From: Streptomyces litmocidini
Lineage (GTDB): Bacteria > Actinomycetota > Actinomycetes > Streptomycetales > Streptomycetaceae
Reading direction: 5' to 3'
DNA length: 64,000 bases
Assembly: GCF_014649755.1 (NCBI RefSeq)
Contig: NZ_BMTQ01000021.1
Location: forward strand, 1 to 64,000
A model generated the notes under the pieces. The model was not told the DNA's origin, did no database searches, and was given only the letters and a program-made list of their open reading frames with translations. Of this stretch, positions 49,720 to 59,211 are shown in pieces. Within the stretch, counting starts at the first letter, position 1; every line of letters begins with the position of its first letter. Made by a program: the position numbers and the translations under genes.

Positions 49720-50846
49720 CAGATCTCCATCCCGAACGGCCGGGTGAACCGGACGTCACCCTCGACCATGTCTCGCATGTCTTCCACGTTGTGGCGGAAC
49801 ATCAGCATCCGCTCGATGCCGAACCCGAAGGCGAATCCGCTGTACTTCTCGGGGTCCACACCACAGGCGATCAGCACCTTCGGGTTGACCATGCCGCAGC
49901 CGCCGAGCTCGATCCAGCCCTCGCTGCCGCAGGTGCGGCAGGGACGCTCCGGGTTGCCGACGGACTCGCCGCGGCAGACGTAGCAGAGCATGTCCATCTC
50001 GGCGGACGGCTCGGTGAACGGGAAGAAGTTCGGCCGCAGCCGGGTCTTCATGTCCGGGCCGAAGAGCGCCTGGACCATGTGGTCGAGGGTGCCCTTGAGG
50101 TCGGCCATGGTCAGGCCCTCGTCGACGGCGAGCAGCTCGATCTGGTGGAAGACCGGGGTGTGCGTGGCGTCGAGCTCGTCGGTGCGGTAGACGCGGCCGG
50201 GGCACACCACGTAGACCGGGGGCTCCCGGTCGATGAGGGTGCGGGCCTGCACCGGCGAGGTGTGCGTGCGGAGCACGACGCCGGACTCGTCGCCCGTGGT
50301 GCCTTCGGGGCCCTGGACGAAGAAGGTGTCCTGCATCTGCCGGGCCGGGTGGTCCGGGACGAAGTTGAGGGCGTCGAAGTTGAACCACTCCGCCTCGACC
50401 TCGGGGCCCTCGGCGACCTCGTACCCCATGGAGACGAAGACGTCGGAGACGCGCTCCATGAGCGTGGTCAGCGGGTGCCGGGCGCCGGCCGGGACGCGGT
50501 CGTACGGCAGGGTGACGTCGACGGCCTCCTCGACGAGGACGCGGGCGTCGCGCTCGGCCTCCAGCTCGGCCTGGCGGGCGGCGAGCGCCTTGGAGACGAC
50601 GCCGCGGGCCTGGCCCACGAGCTTTCCGGCGGCGGCCTTGGCCTGCGGCGGCAGGGCGCCGATCTCCCGGTTGGCGAGCGCCAGCGGCGAGGTGCCACCG
50701 GTGTGCGCGGTCTTCGCGTGCGCGAGCGCGTCGAGGTCGCCCGCGGCGGCGAAGGCGGCGAGCGCCTCGTCCCGCATGCGCTCGATCTCTTCCGGTTTCA
50801 GTGCCTCGACCTCAACCGGGTCGTACGACTTATTGGGTGCGGACAT
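49719..50846 (-). CDS. pheS: Phenylalanyl-tRNA synthetase alpha subunit
   Basis: This 375-residue catalytic subunit has an N-terminal coiled coil (about 1-100), and class II motifs follow: motif 1 near HPLTTLMERVSDVFVSMGYEVAEGPEVE, motif 2 HTSPVQARTL and VVCPGRVYRTDELDATHTPVFHQIE (with the substrate loop), motif 3 GFAFGFGIERMLMFRHNV. A CYVCRGESVGNPERPCRTC segment with four cysteines may bind zinc. A TAGACT (50919-50924) lies about 73 nt upstream of the start. I saw no T-box in the 156-bp upstream region. Confidence 0.97.
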   Translation of the reverse strand: MSAPNKSYDPVEVEALKPEEIERMRDEALAAFAAAGDLDALAHAKTAHTGGTSPLALANREIGALPPQAKAAAGKLVGQARGVVSKALAARQAELEAERDARVLVEEAVDVTLPYDRVPAGARHPLTTLMERVSDVFVSMGYEVAEGPEVEAEWFNFDALNFVPDHPARQMQDTFFVQGPEGTTGDESGVVLRTHTSPVQARTLIDREPPVYVVCPGRVYRTDELDATHTPVFHQIELLAVDEGLTMADLKGTLDHMVQALFGPDMKTRLRPNFFPFTEPSAEMDMLCYVCRGESVGNPERPCRTCGSEGWIELGGCGMVNPKVLIACGVDPEKYSGFAFGFGIERMLMFRHNVEDMRDMVEGDVRFTRPFGMEI

Positions 50847-51002
50847 CTCTTCCCGTGCTTCCGTTGGCTGGCTGGGCGGCCCCGCTCGACGTCAAGGGCG
50901 CAAACGTGCCAAAGGACGAGTCTAACGGGGCGGGGGGACGCGAATGAGCCCGTGGGCAGGCCGGACGGCTCCTGATCTCGTGGGGTCTCGTCTGCTGAGA
51001 CG

Positions 51003-52199
51003 TCAGAGGAGGTGGGCCGGGGTGCCGACGGGCAGGATAAATCGGAACTCGGCCCCGCCACGGGGGCCCCGTCCGACGGTGATGGTGCCGCCGTGGGCCT
51101 CGACGACGCCCTTGACGATGTAGAGGCCGAGGCCGGTGCCGCCGCGTTTGCTGCCCCGCCAGAAGCGGGTGAAGACGCGGCTCATCGACGCTTCGGGGAT
51201 GCCGGGTCCCTCGTCGCTCACGGTGACCTCCGTCCCCTCTTCTCCGTCGTCGCCCAGCGTGGTGGGTGCCACCTCGATGGTGACGGTTCCTTCGCCGTGG
51301 CGCACCGCGTTTTCCAGGAGGTTCCCGAGGATCTGGTCGATCTTGTCGGGGTCGGCCCAGAGCGGGGGCAGCTGGGGTCTGATCCGTACGAAGAAGCGGT
51401 CGGGGGACTGGCCGGCGGTGGTGTGCACCTGGATGTGCCGGCCGACGGCGGCGGCGATGTCGACGGGCTGGCGGCGGACTTCGAGGCGGCCGGAGTCGAT
51501 CCGGGAGATGTCGAGGAGTTCGGCGATGAGCCGCTTGATGCGGCCCGCGTCGGCGTCGACCGTCTCCAGCATGAGCCGCTTCTGCTCGTCGTTGAACCGC
51601 TCCCACTTGTCGAGGAGGGTGGCGGTGAAGCCCTTCACGGAGGTCAGCGGCGAGCGCAGTTCGTGGGCGACGGTGGCGATGAGCTCGGCGTGGCTGCGCT
51701 CGGTGCGGCGGCGCGCCTCGGTGCCGCGCAGGGAGACCACGACGCGGCGGACGGGGCCGGTGGGGTGCTCGCGGACGTACCGGGCGGAGACGAGGACCTC
51801 GCGGCCGCCGGGGAGGAGCAGGTTGCGCTCGGGCTGGCCGCGGCGGGTGGAGAGTCCGCCGTACGGATCGGTCAGCGCCCACCAGCGGCATCCCTTGAGG
51901 TCCTCCAGGGGCAGCACCTCGTCGAGGGGGAGGCCGAGGGCCCGGTCGGCGGGGACGGCGGTGATGCGGACGGCGGCGGCGTTGAAGCAGACGACGCGAC
52001 CGGTCTCGTCGGCGACGACGAGACCGTCGGGCAGGTCGTCGGGCTCGATCCCGGCGAAGCCCGCCGCCTCCGCGGAGGCCGGCGCGGCACCGGGCGCGGG
52101 CGGCTCCGGGACGTGCGGGGCGCCGTCGGCTCCGACCGGTTCCGGGGCGTGCGGCGTGGTCCTCCGTGCCTGTGCGGGACTGTCCGTGCCGACCGTCAT
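51003..52199 (-). CDS. Orphan PAS sensor histidine kinase
   Basis: This 398-residue soluble kinase has a disordered N-terminus (1-45), a PAS-like domain (about 50-160; DLPDGLVVADETGRVVCFNAAAVRIT), the HisKA domain with the phosphoaccepting His in AHELRSPLTS (about 180) and an HATPase domain (NLLENAVRHG, DEGPGIP, GGTGLGLYIVKG). No membrane helices are predicted, so it senses a cytoplasmic signal or a PAS cofactor. No response-regulator gene lies nearby. It is transcribed away from no partner and sits between pheS and an rRNA methyltransferase gene. Confidence 0.9.
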   Translation of the reverse strand: MTVGTDSPAQARRTTPHAPEPVGADGAPHVPEPPAPGAAPASAEAAGFAGIEPDDLPDGLVVADETGRVVCFNAAAVRITAVPADRALGLPLDEVLPLEDLKGCRWWALTDPYGGLSTRRGQPERNLLLPGGREVLVSARYVREHPTGPVRRVVVSLRGTEARRRTERSHAELIATVAHELRSPLTSVKGFTATLLDKWERFNDEQKRLMLETVDADAGRIKRLIAELLDISRIDSGRLEVRRQPVDIAAAVGRHIQVHTTAGQSPDRFFVRIRPQLPPLWADPDKIDQILGNLLENAVRHGEGTVTIEVAPTTLGDDGEEGTEVTVSDEGPGIPEASMSRVFTRFWRGSKRGGTGLGLYIVKGVVEAHGGTITVGRGPRGGAEFRFILPVGTPAHLL

Positions 52200-52280
52200 C
52201 CCCGTATCCCACCCCTCCGTGTAGCGCAGTGGGCCCCCGAGTGCGTCACTCTACTGGGCCGGGAGAGCGGAATGGACCCC

Positions 52281-53120
<840 letters not shown>

Positions 53121-53208
53121 GGGGTGCGGCGGTTCTCTCTTCGGGGCCGGGGCGCTGCGGGACCGATGGCCCTGGGGCCGGGACTACGGGTGTTCGGGGG
53201 CCGACGCA

Positions 53209-53246
53209 CCCGGACCCGCAGGCGCGAGCGCGCCTGCGGGTCCGGG
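53209..53246 (-). terminator. Terminator of infC-rpmI-rplT
   Basis: Arms of 18 bp (CCCGGACCCGCAGGCGCG at 53209-53226 and its complement at 53229-53246) with a minimal AG loop, 23 nt past the rplT stop. Confidence 0.85.
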
Positions 53247-53269
53247 CGGAAGCACTGCGGCCTGGAAGA

Positions 53270-53656
53270 TCAGGCGGCGGCCTTCGGGGCGTTGACGTCG
53301 GCCGGGAGGGCCTTCTGCGCGACCTCGACCAGCGCGGCGAACGCGTTGATGTCGTTGACGGCCAGCTCGGCGAGGATCTTGCGGTCCACCTCGATGTTGG
53401 CGGCCTTCAGACCCTGGATGAGGCGGTTGTACGTCATGCCGTTCTGGCGGGCAGCGGCGTTGATGCGCTGGATCCACAGCTGACGGAAGTCGCCCTTGCG
53501 CTTCTTCCGGTCGTTGTAGTTGTAGACCAGCGAGTGGGTGACCTGCTCCTTGGCCTTGCGGTACAGGCGCGAACGCTGACCGCGGTAGCCGGAGGCCGCC
53601 TCGAGAATCGCCCGGCGCTTCTTGTGGGCGTTGACTGCCCGCTTGACGCGTGCCAC
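53270..53656 (-). CDS. rplT: Ribosomal protein bL20
   Basis: This 128-residue protein binds 23S rRNA and starts 50S assembly. MARVKRAVNAHKKRRAILEAASGYRGQRSR and YNYNDRKKRKGDFRQLWIQRINAAARQNGMTYN are near-universal. It is last in infC-rpmI-rplT, and bL20 represses this operon in many bacteria by binding its leader. Confidence 0.98.
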   Translation of the reverse strand: MARVKRAVNAHKKRRAILEAASGYRGQRSRLYRKAKEQVTHSLVYNYNDRKKRKGDFRQLWIQRINAAARQNGMTYNRLIQGLKAANIEVDRKILAELAVNDINAFAALVEVAQKALPADVNAPKAAA

Positions 53657-53762
53657 TTGTTAACTCCTTGTAGCGGGGTCGTGGTGGTCCTCACACGACC
53701 CGAAAAACGGATGGATCCCGGTCTGTGCCGGATGCCCTCGTCGCCGAGGGCGGGAGATCAGA

Positions 53763-53957
53763 TCAGATGCCCAGCATCTTCTTGATCTTGGCGGAGTCAC
53801 CCGGGGCCATCTCGGCGTTGCCGGTGAGGCGACGCGTCAGCTTGGACGACTTGTGCTCGAGCAGGTGGCGCTTGCCGGCGCGCTCGCGCAGGATCTTGCC
53901 GGAGCCGGTGACCTTGAAGCGCTTCTTGGCACCGGAGTGCGTCTTGTTCTTCGGCAT
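53763..53957 (-). CDS. rpmI: Ribosomal protein bL35
   Basis: This 64-residue protein reads MPKNKTHSGAKKRFKVTGSGK at the start and LTRRLTGNAEMAPGDSAKIKKML at the end, with the usual basic centre. It sits between infC and rplT, the standard operon order, 106 bp upstream of rplT. Confidence 0.98.
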   Translation of the reverse strand: MPKNKTHSGAKKRFKVTGSGKILRERAGKRHLLEHKSSKLTRRLTGNAEMAPGDSAKIKKMLGI

Positions 53958-54081
53958 CGCGCCGTATCTCCTCGTCAGTGGCGCTCCCACCCGGTGCGGG
54001 CACCGGACATCCGGGAGCGTCAGTTCTTCGTTCGGTGGTTCCGGGCGGGGCCCGGGGCTGCCTGGATGACAGCCCCTCGGG

Positions 54082-54726
54082 TCACGCCTCGGGGGTCTCG
54101 GCCGGAGCCTCGGACTCGGCGGCCGGAGCCTCGGGCGCCTCTTCGGAGGCGATGCCCTGGCGCTCGGCCTTGCGTGCGGCCTGGGCCTCACGCGCCTCGG
54201 CCATGGCCTCGGTCTTCTTCTTGTGCGGGCCGAGAACCATGATCATGTTCCGGCCGTCCTGCTTCGGGTTGGACTCGATGAAGCCGAGCTCCTCGACGTC
54301 CGACGCCAGCCGCTGCAGCAGCCGGAAACCAAGCTCGGGACGGGACTGCTCACGACCACGGAACATGATCGTGATCTTGACCTTGTCACCCTGCTTGAGG
54401 AACCGGACGACGTGACCCTTCTTGGTGTCGTAGTCGTGCGGGTCGATCTTCGGCCGGAGCTTCATCTCCTTGATGACCGTGTGCGCCTGGTTCTTGCGCG
54501 CCTCACGGGCCTTCATGGCCGACTCGTACTTGAACTTCCCGTAGTCCATGAGCTTGCACACGGGCGGACGGGCGTTCGCCGCGACCTCGACCAAGTCGAG
54601 GTCGTACTCCTGTGCGAGCTCCAGGGCCTTGGCAAGCGGAACAATCCCGACCTGCTCGCCGCTGGGTCCGACAAGTCGCACCTCGGGAACGCGAATCCTG
54701 TCGTTGATGCGGGGCTCGGCGCTGAT
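54082..54726 (-). CDS. infC: Translation initiation factor IF-3, probable ATC start
   Basis: This 214-residue protein binds the 30S subunit and enforces start-codon selection. The N-domain begins ISAEPRINDRIRVPEVRLVG; the C-domain contains MKLRPKIDPHDYDTKKGHVVRFL and GREQSRPELGFRLLQRL. A Streptomyces-type acidic tail of about 40 residues follows. The sequence GAGGAGGATCCATC puts ATC at 54724-54726 4 nt after a strong Shine-Dalgarno and at the usual N-terminus; no ATG or GTG fits there. Rare starts in infC (AUU in E. coli) allow IF-3 to repress itself. A GTG at 54750 lies on the upstream side of the Shine-Dalgarno and is less likely. Confidence 0.93.
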   Translation of the reverse strand: MSAEPRINDRIRVPEVRLVGPSGEQVGIVPLAKALELAQEYDLDLVEVAANARPPVCKLMDYGKFKYESAMKAREARKNQAHTVIKEMKLRPKIDPHDYDTKKGHVVRFLKQGDKVKITIMFRGREQSRPELGFRLLQRLASDVEELGFIESNPKQDGRNMIMVLGPHKKKTEAMAEAREAQAARKAERQGIASEEAPEAPAAESEAPAETPEA

Positions 54727-55029
54727 GGATCCTCCTCGGTAGCACCACACGACCGCCTGGCAGACGGACGCGCAACGTCTGTTTCTGAGACCAACCGAGC
54801 CGGCACATGAAAAATGCCCCGGACGGTACACAGGCGGGGCTCCACGGAAAACCGGAGCACCACCACGGTGAACCGCGGGGCGCACATCGGGCGGCTCCAT
54901 CGTCCGTACGGAACGATGGGCGCCACCTGACCGGTGACCCGCCACCCGCGAGGGTGGTCAGGTGGGAGTACGGAGCCTCCACTTGTGGGCCGGACACAGA
55001 GATGTCCAGCCGGTCGTTACACAAGGTTA
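54727..55029 (-). promoter_or_regulatory. Structured infC leader with attenuator-like terminator
   Basis: The leader runs from a TAACCT -10 (55024-55029) to the infC start. It contains four hairpins: 54998-55021 region (GGACA/TGTCC), 54923-54965 (10-bp arms CCACCTGACC), 54898-54920 (CCATCG/CGATGG with a TCCGTACGGA core) and 54816-54840 (GCCCCG/CGGGGC). The last is followed by ATTTTTC on the minus strand, so it could terminate transcription before infC. Such leaders in other bacteria respond to bL20 or translation state. Confidence 0.55.
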
Positions 55030-55078
55030 GCAGGACCCGGCGGTCGGCGCGAACCGTACGTCCGCTTATCGTGTGGGC

Positions 55079-55447
55079 ATGAGCGAGACGCCCCAGAACG
55101 AGTCCACGGACACCCCCGACTTCGAGAGCATGACCCGCGACATCGCGGAGGTCCCGGCGGTCGAGGTGATCGTGACCGTCGCCGTCAACCTGATGAGCGC
55201 CGCCGCCGTGAAGCTCGGGCTCACCGAGGAGGGCGAGGAGCACAAGGACCTCGACGAGGCGCGGAAGCTGATCCACGCGCTCGCGGGCCTCATGGACGCC
55301 GGCGCGACGGAGGTCTCCTCCTTCCACGCGGCCCCCCTGCGGGACGGTCTGAAGTCCCTCCAGCTCGCCTTCCGCGAGGCCTCCCTGATCCCGGACGAGC
55401 CGGGCCAGGGACCGGGCGAGAAGTACACCGGGCCGGTGTACGGCTAG
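55079..55447 (+). CDS. DUF1844 protein
   Basis: This 122-residue protein has a disordered acidic N-terminus (MSETPQNESTDTPDFESM) and the DUF1844 domain: VEVIVTVAVNLMSAAAVKLGL, then EEGEEHKDLDEARKLIHALAGLMDAGATEV. The function is unknown; the family is conserved next to infC in actinobacteria. TATCGT (55067-55072) lies six bases before the ATG, which predicts a leaderless mRNA divergent from infC. A 24-bp copy of its 3' end (three mismatches) lies at 55508-55532. Confidence 0.85.
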   Translation: MSETPQNESTDTPDFESMTRDIAEVPAVEVIVTVAVNLMSAAAVKLGLTEEGEEHKDLDEARKLIHALAGLMDAGATEVSSFHAAPLRDGLKSLQLAFREASLIPDEPGQGPGEKYTGPVYG

Positions 55448-55541
55448 GAGCCGATCGGGCCCGCCGGGGCCGCGGGGGTACGGGGTCGCCCCCCGGGGGA
55501 CAGCAGTCACCGGGCCGGTGTGCGGCCAGGGGTTCCCCGCG

Positions 55542-56279
55542 CTAGACGTTCTTCACGTGGAAGGGCTCGCCGGGAGGCGCGGCCGAGGCCGGCAGGAGTG
55601 CCAGGTCGAGGCCCCGCACCAGGCGGGCCCTCAGTGTTTCGTCGGCGGCCAGGGCGCGGGCCACGCGCTGGGCCGCCTCCGCCGGGGAGGCGTCCGCGGC
55701 GAGGACCAGGGCGACGGTTCCGTCGGCGGCGCCGGGGCCCAGGTGGGCGCGGAGCACCGCGGGTTCGGCGGCCACGACGGCGCGCACGGCCTCCCGTACG
55801 GCCGGGTCGTCGAGCGGGTCGGTGCTGGAGCGGCCCTCGGCGAGGGCGAGCAGCGCCGAGCCGGTCACCTGGTACGGCACGGGACCGGCCAGGTCCAGGA
55901 CCAGGGTGTCGGCCTTCTCGTGGACGAGGGCCGCGATCGCCTGGTGGACGGGGACGGCGACGGGCCGGGCCTGCGGGTCCCAGAGGGCGAGCGAGGCGAT
56001 CGAGGTGAAGGCGGGCAGGGCCCGCCGGTCGCCGGCCGTCAGGGTGGGGACGGCCATGTCGCTCGTCTTCTCCTGCTTCAGCCCCGTCTCGGGGTCGGTC
56101 TCGACCTCGCCGAGGACGGCGACCACGGGGACGAGCAGCCGGGCCCCCTTCAGGGCTTCGAGGACCGGGCCGTGGGCGGTTCTGTCCTCCGCCCAGGCCG
56201 CGAGGGCCGCGACGAGCCGCGGGTCGGCGGTGCCGTCGTCTTCGGAGAAACCGGGGTCCGGAATGTTCTTGAGCGCCAC
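55542..56279 (-). CDS. SseB-family protein
   Basis: This 245-residue protein has the SseB N-terminal domain (ALKGARLLVPVVAVLGEVE, MAVPTLTAGDRRALPAFTSIASLALWDPQARPVAVPV) followed by a helical C-terminal part. In Gammaproteobacteria SseB is an enhancer of serine sensitivity; the actinobacterial role is unknown. The start is GTG (56277-56279) six bases after TAGGCT, consistent with a leaderless mRNA. Confidence 0.85.
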   Translation of the reverse strand: MALKNIPDPGFSEDDGTADPRLVAALAAWAEDRTAHGPVLEALKGARLLVPVVAVLGEVETDPETGLKQEKTSDMAVPTLTAGDRRALPAFTSIASLALWDPQARPVAVPVHQAIAALVHEKADTLVLDLAGPVPYQVTGSALLALAEGRSSTDPLDDPAVREAVRAVVAAEPAVLRAHLGPGAADGTVALVLAADASPAEAAQRVARALAADETLRARLVRGLDLALLPASAAPPGEPFHVKNV

Positions 56280-56313
56280 GCGTCGAGCCTAGCCGCCGGG
56301 TCCGGGGCGCCGA

Positions 56314-57495
56314 CTAGGAGGTCCGGTGGGCGCGCCGGAGCATCACGGCGGTGAGGAGGAGCAGGGCGCCGAGTCCGCCGGCGACGGGGGCGAGCAGGCC
56401 GAAGGACCGGCTCTCCTCGGCGGCGGGGAGGGGGCCGGGCCCGAAGTAGCGGCCCCGGTAGCCGGTGGTGGTGCTCTTGGGGTCGCCGGGCTCGATCCGG
56501 CGGCCGGCGGCGATCGCGGCGGCCGGGTCGACCGTCCCGTACCCCTTGGCGTCGCTGCGTCCGCCCTTCGGCCGGTTGCGGGCGGTGTCGATGAGCAGCC
56601 GCTTGATCTGGGCGGGGGTGAGGCCGGGGTGCGCCGAGCGGACGAGGGCGACGGATCCGGAGACGAAGGCGGCGGCGGCGCTGGTGCCCCAGCCCTCGTA
56701 GTAGCGGCGGTCGGGGTCGGCGATGACGATGTCGTCGCCGGGGGCGCTGACGGTGGCGTACCAGCGGCGGGTGGAGAAGGAGGCGTGGGTGCCGTAGCGG
56801 TCCACGGCGGCGGCGGCAATGACCCCGGGGTAGGCGGCGGGGTACGAGATGTGGTCGCCCTTCTCGCCGCCGTTGCCGGCGGAGGCGACGACGGAGACCC
56901 CCTTGGCGAGGGCGTACTGGACGGCGGCGTCCTCGCCCGCGTCGGGATGGGCGGACTCGGAGTCGTCGCCGAGGGACAGGTTGATGACGTCGGCGCCGTG
57001 GTCGGCGGCCCAGCGGATGCCCTCGGCGAGGGCCTTGCCCCGGGTCTTGCGGGCCTTGTCGCGAGCCTTGTCGGTGGACTCCAGGATGACCCGCACGGGC
57101 AGGATCCGGACGTCGGGGGCGACCCCGAGGACGCCGTCCCGGCCGCCGGGGCCGTGGCCGTGTCCGGCGATGATGCCGGCCATGGCGGTGCCGTGCCGTG
57201 CCCAGGCGCGGTCGCCCTTCGACGCGCCGAAGCCGATGAGGTCGCGTCCGGCGAGGACCGAACCCGCGAGGTCCGGGTGGCCGGCGTCGACGCCGGTGTC
57301 GAGGACGGCGACGGTGACGCCGTGGCCCTCGGTGGTGCGCCAGGCCTCCGCGGTGTGGAGGGCTTCGAGGCCCCACTGGCGGGCCCGGATGGTGTCGGCG
57401 TGGGCGGGGGCGGTGGTGGCGGGCAGGACGGAGAAGGCGGCGGCGAGCAGGGCGACCGCGCCGCCGCGGGTCCGGCGGTGGGCGGGGCGGGTCAC
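56314..57495 (-). CDS. mycP: Type VII-secretion-associated serine protease (mycosin)
   Basis: This 393-residue subtilisin-type (S8) protease has a signal peptide (to about residue 34), the catalytic triad in VAVLDTGVD (about 66), HGTAMAGIIAG (about 102) and GTSAAAAFVSG (about 268; GTS-AAAA in place of the usual GTSMAAP), and a C-terminal membrane helix (LLAPVAGGLGALLLLTAVMLRR). Mycosins cleave ESX substrates or partners. The start GTG overlaps the upstream TGA (GTGA). No eccB, eccC, eccD or esxA-like gene is in this window, so it is an orphan or serves a distant ESX locus. Confidence 0.85.
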   Translation of the reverse strand: MTRPAHRRTRGGAVALLAAAFSVLPATTAPAHADTIRARQWGLEALHTAEAWRTTEGHGVTVAVLDTGVDAGHPDLAGSVLAGRDLIGFGASKGDRAWARHGTAMAGIIAGHGHGPGGRDGVLGVAPDVRILPVRVILESTDKARDKARKTRGKALAEGIRWAADHGADVINLSLGDDSESAHPDAGEDAAVQYALAKGVSVVASAGNGGEKGDHISYPAAYPGVIAAAAVDRYGTHASFSTRRWYATVSAPGDDIVIADPDRRYYEGWGTSAAAAFVSGSVALVRSAHPGLTPAQIKRLLIDTARNRPKGGRSDAKGYGTVDPAAAIAAGRRIEPGDPKSTTTGYRGRYFGPGPLPAAEESRSFGLLAPVAGGLGALLLLTAVMLRRAHRTS

Positions 57496-59102
57496 CGGGC
57501 GTTCTCCTCGGCGGCCTCGGCGGCGGCCGTGCGCAGCAGCCGTACGAAGCGTTCGGTGATGCCCTGGGCCTCGTGGCCGAGACCCGACTGGGCGGTGGCG
57601 TCGGTGCGGTTCGCGCCGGAGGCCTCGGAGGCGGGGACGGGGCCTCCCTCGACGACCCGGCCGTCGGCGAAGCCGGAGACGGCGGAGACGACGACCGGCA
57701 GGTCGGCGGGGGCTTCCAGCCACCAGGCGGCCCGCTGCGGGGCGCCGAAGCGGGCGGCGACGGTGCCGGGTCCGGCGAGGGCCGGGGGGGCGTCCGTGCC
57801 GGGGCGCGCCACGAGGCTCTGACCGAGGCCGCGCTGGGTGGCGGCGTCGGCGCGGGTGAAGACGAGGCCGACGGTGATCACGCTGCTGGCGGTGGCGTCG
57901 GTGTACGTGGCGCGCAGGACGCGCTCGCAGCCGAGCGGTTCGACGGTGGCGCGGAGGGTCTTGGCGAGGACGGCGGGGGTGCAGGCGGCGTCCGGGGCGA
58001 CGACGATCCGGGTCCAGGTGCGGTCGGCGCCGCCGGGGCCCGCGCCGGGGCCCGCGACGGTGCGGGGGAAGAGGGTGTCGACGGGCGCGTTGTGCCAGAG
58101 GTCCTCGGCCTCGCTGTACCCGACGGGTTCGACGGGCTTCCCGGGCTCGGACGCGGCCAGCCACACGCCGGCGAGGGCTCCGCCGATGAGCCCGAACCCG
58201 AGCACGGCGCAGGCGGCGACGGCGAGGGTCCGCCCGGGCCGCCGCTCCTGCACGGGCCGCAGCCGCGTGGTGATCTCGACGGGCGCCTCGGGCGGGAGCG
58301 CGCCGGGCCCGCGGTACGGGGCGGTGGTGCGGGCCGCCGCGTGAGGCGGCACGTCCGGGCGCCCGGCGGCGGCGACCGGGGGCCGGGCGGGGGCGGCACC
58401 CGGCCCGGCCGGGGGCCGGGCGGGGGCGGCTTCGGATCGGGTGGGGACCGCCGCGGCCCCGGCGGGCGCGGGCCGCGCGGAACCGGCCGCCGGACCGGTG
58501 GGGGCGGTCGCCGGCCCGGCGGGCTGGACAGGACCGCCGGTCGGCCCGAAAGGAGCGGCTGCGGGCCGGGCCCGGCCACCGGCGGGCTCGTCGTGGGGGG
58601 CCTCGCGCCACATGGGGGCGGCGGCGGGCCTGCCGGGGGCTTCCACCGGCCGCGCCGGGGCGCCGGCCGGCCGTGCCGGGGCCGTCGTGGACCGGAGCGA
58701 CGCGGTCGCCGCGGCCGAAGGGACGGGCGCGGGCGGCGCCGTGCCGCCCTTGGGCGGGGTCGCGGGACGGGGCGGGACGGCGACCTGCGCGGGCGTCGCC
58801 GGGGCGGGCGTCGGCCGGTGACTCGGCGCGGGCGTCGCCGGCGCGGGCGTCGGCCGGTGACTCGGCGCGGGCGTCGCCGGGGCGGGCGTCGGCCGGTGAC
58901 TCGGCGCGGGCGTCGCCGGGGCGGGCGTCGGCCGGGGCGGGGCGGGCGTCGCCGGGGCGGGCGGCGGACCGGAGGGCCGGTCCGTCGCGGGGACCGGGCG
59001 GAGGCGGGTCGTGGTCTCGACCGCCGGGAGGTCCGTGACGTCCGGGGCCGGGAGCAGGGCGTCCGTGATGCGGGAGGCCATGGGGCGGTGCTCGCCGGTC
59101 AT
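57492..59102 (-). CDS. Disordered Pro/Ala-rich single-pass membrane protein, mycosin partner
   Basis: This 536-residue protein has a Pro/Ala/Thr/Arg-rich region (about 1-270), including tandem RPTPAPATPAPSH units, one membrane helix (about 288-310; TLAVAACAVLGFGLIGGALAGVWLA) and a globular extracytoplasmic domain (about 315-535). The stop overlaps the mycosin GTG start. The layout, long disordered N-terminus inside and a domain outside, recalls proteins found next to mycosin in other Streptomyces. It might present substrates to the protease or anchor it. No catalytic motif is seen. Confidence 0.75.
   Translation of the reverse strand: MTGEHRPMASRITDALLPAPDVTDLPAVETTTRLRPVPATDRPSGPPPAPATPAPPRPTPAPATPAPSHRPTPAPATPAPSHRPTPAPATPAPSHRPTPAPATPAQVAVPPRPATPPKGGTAPPAPVPSAAATASLRSTTAPARPAGAPARPVEAPGRPAAAPMWREAPHDEPAGGRARPAAAPFGPTGGPVQPAGPATAPTGPAAGSARPAPAGAAAVPTRSEAAPARPPAGPGAAPARPPVAAAGRPDVPPHAAARTTAPYRGPGALPPEAPVEITTRLRPVQERRPGRTLAVAACAVLGFGLIGGALAGVWLAASEPGKPVEPVGYSEAEDLWHNAPVDTLFPRTVAGPGAGPGGADRTWTRIVVAPDAACTPAVLAKTLRATVEPLGCERVLRATYTDATASSVITVGLVFTRADAATQRGLGQSLVARPGTDAPPALAGPGTVAARFGAPQRAAWWLEAPADLPVVVSAVSGFADGRVVEGGPVPASEASGANRTDATAQSGLGHEAQGITERFVRLLRTAAAEAAEENAR
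58790..58966 (-). repeat. 39-bp tandem repeats encoding RPTPAPATPAPSH
   Basis: About four in-frame 39-bp units (the last partial) give a 13-residue Pro/Ala/Thr repeat in the disordered part of the mycosin partner. Unit boundaries are approximate. Confidence 0.75.
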
Positions 59103-59211
59103 CCCCGTCCCCCCGCTCGTGTCGACAATGCCCGTCACTCTACGGGCTGTTCCCCCGCGCACGGGAACCCAGGGGCTACCCACCCCCCGACCGGTCTGGC
59201 AAGCTCGGGCC

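Noticed and set aside
46726..49983. Long plus-strand frame opposite pheT
   Set aside because: It mirrors pheT codons, is Gly/Asp/Arg biased and has no domain.
50847..51002. T-box upstream of pheS
   Set aside because: The T-box sequence and specifier loop were not found in the 156-bp gap.
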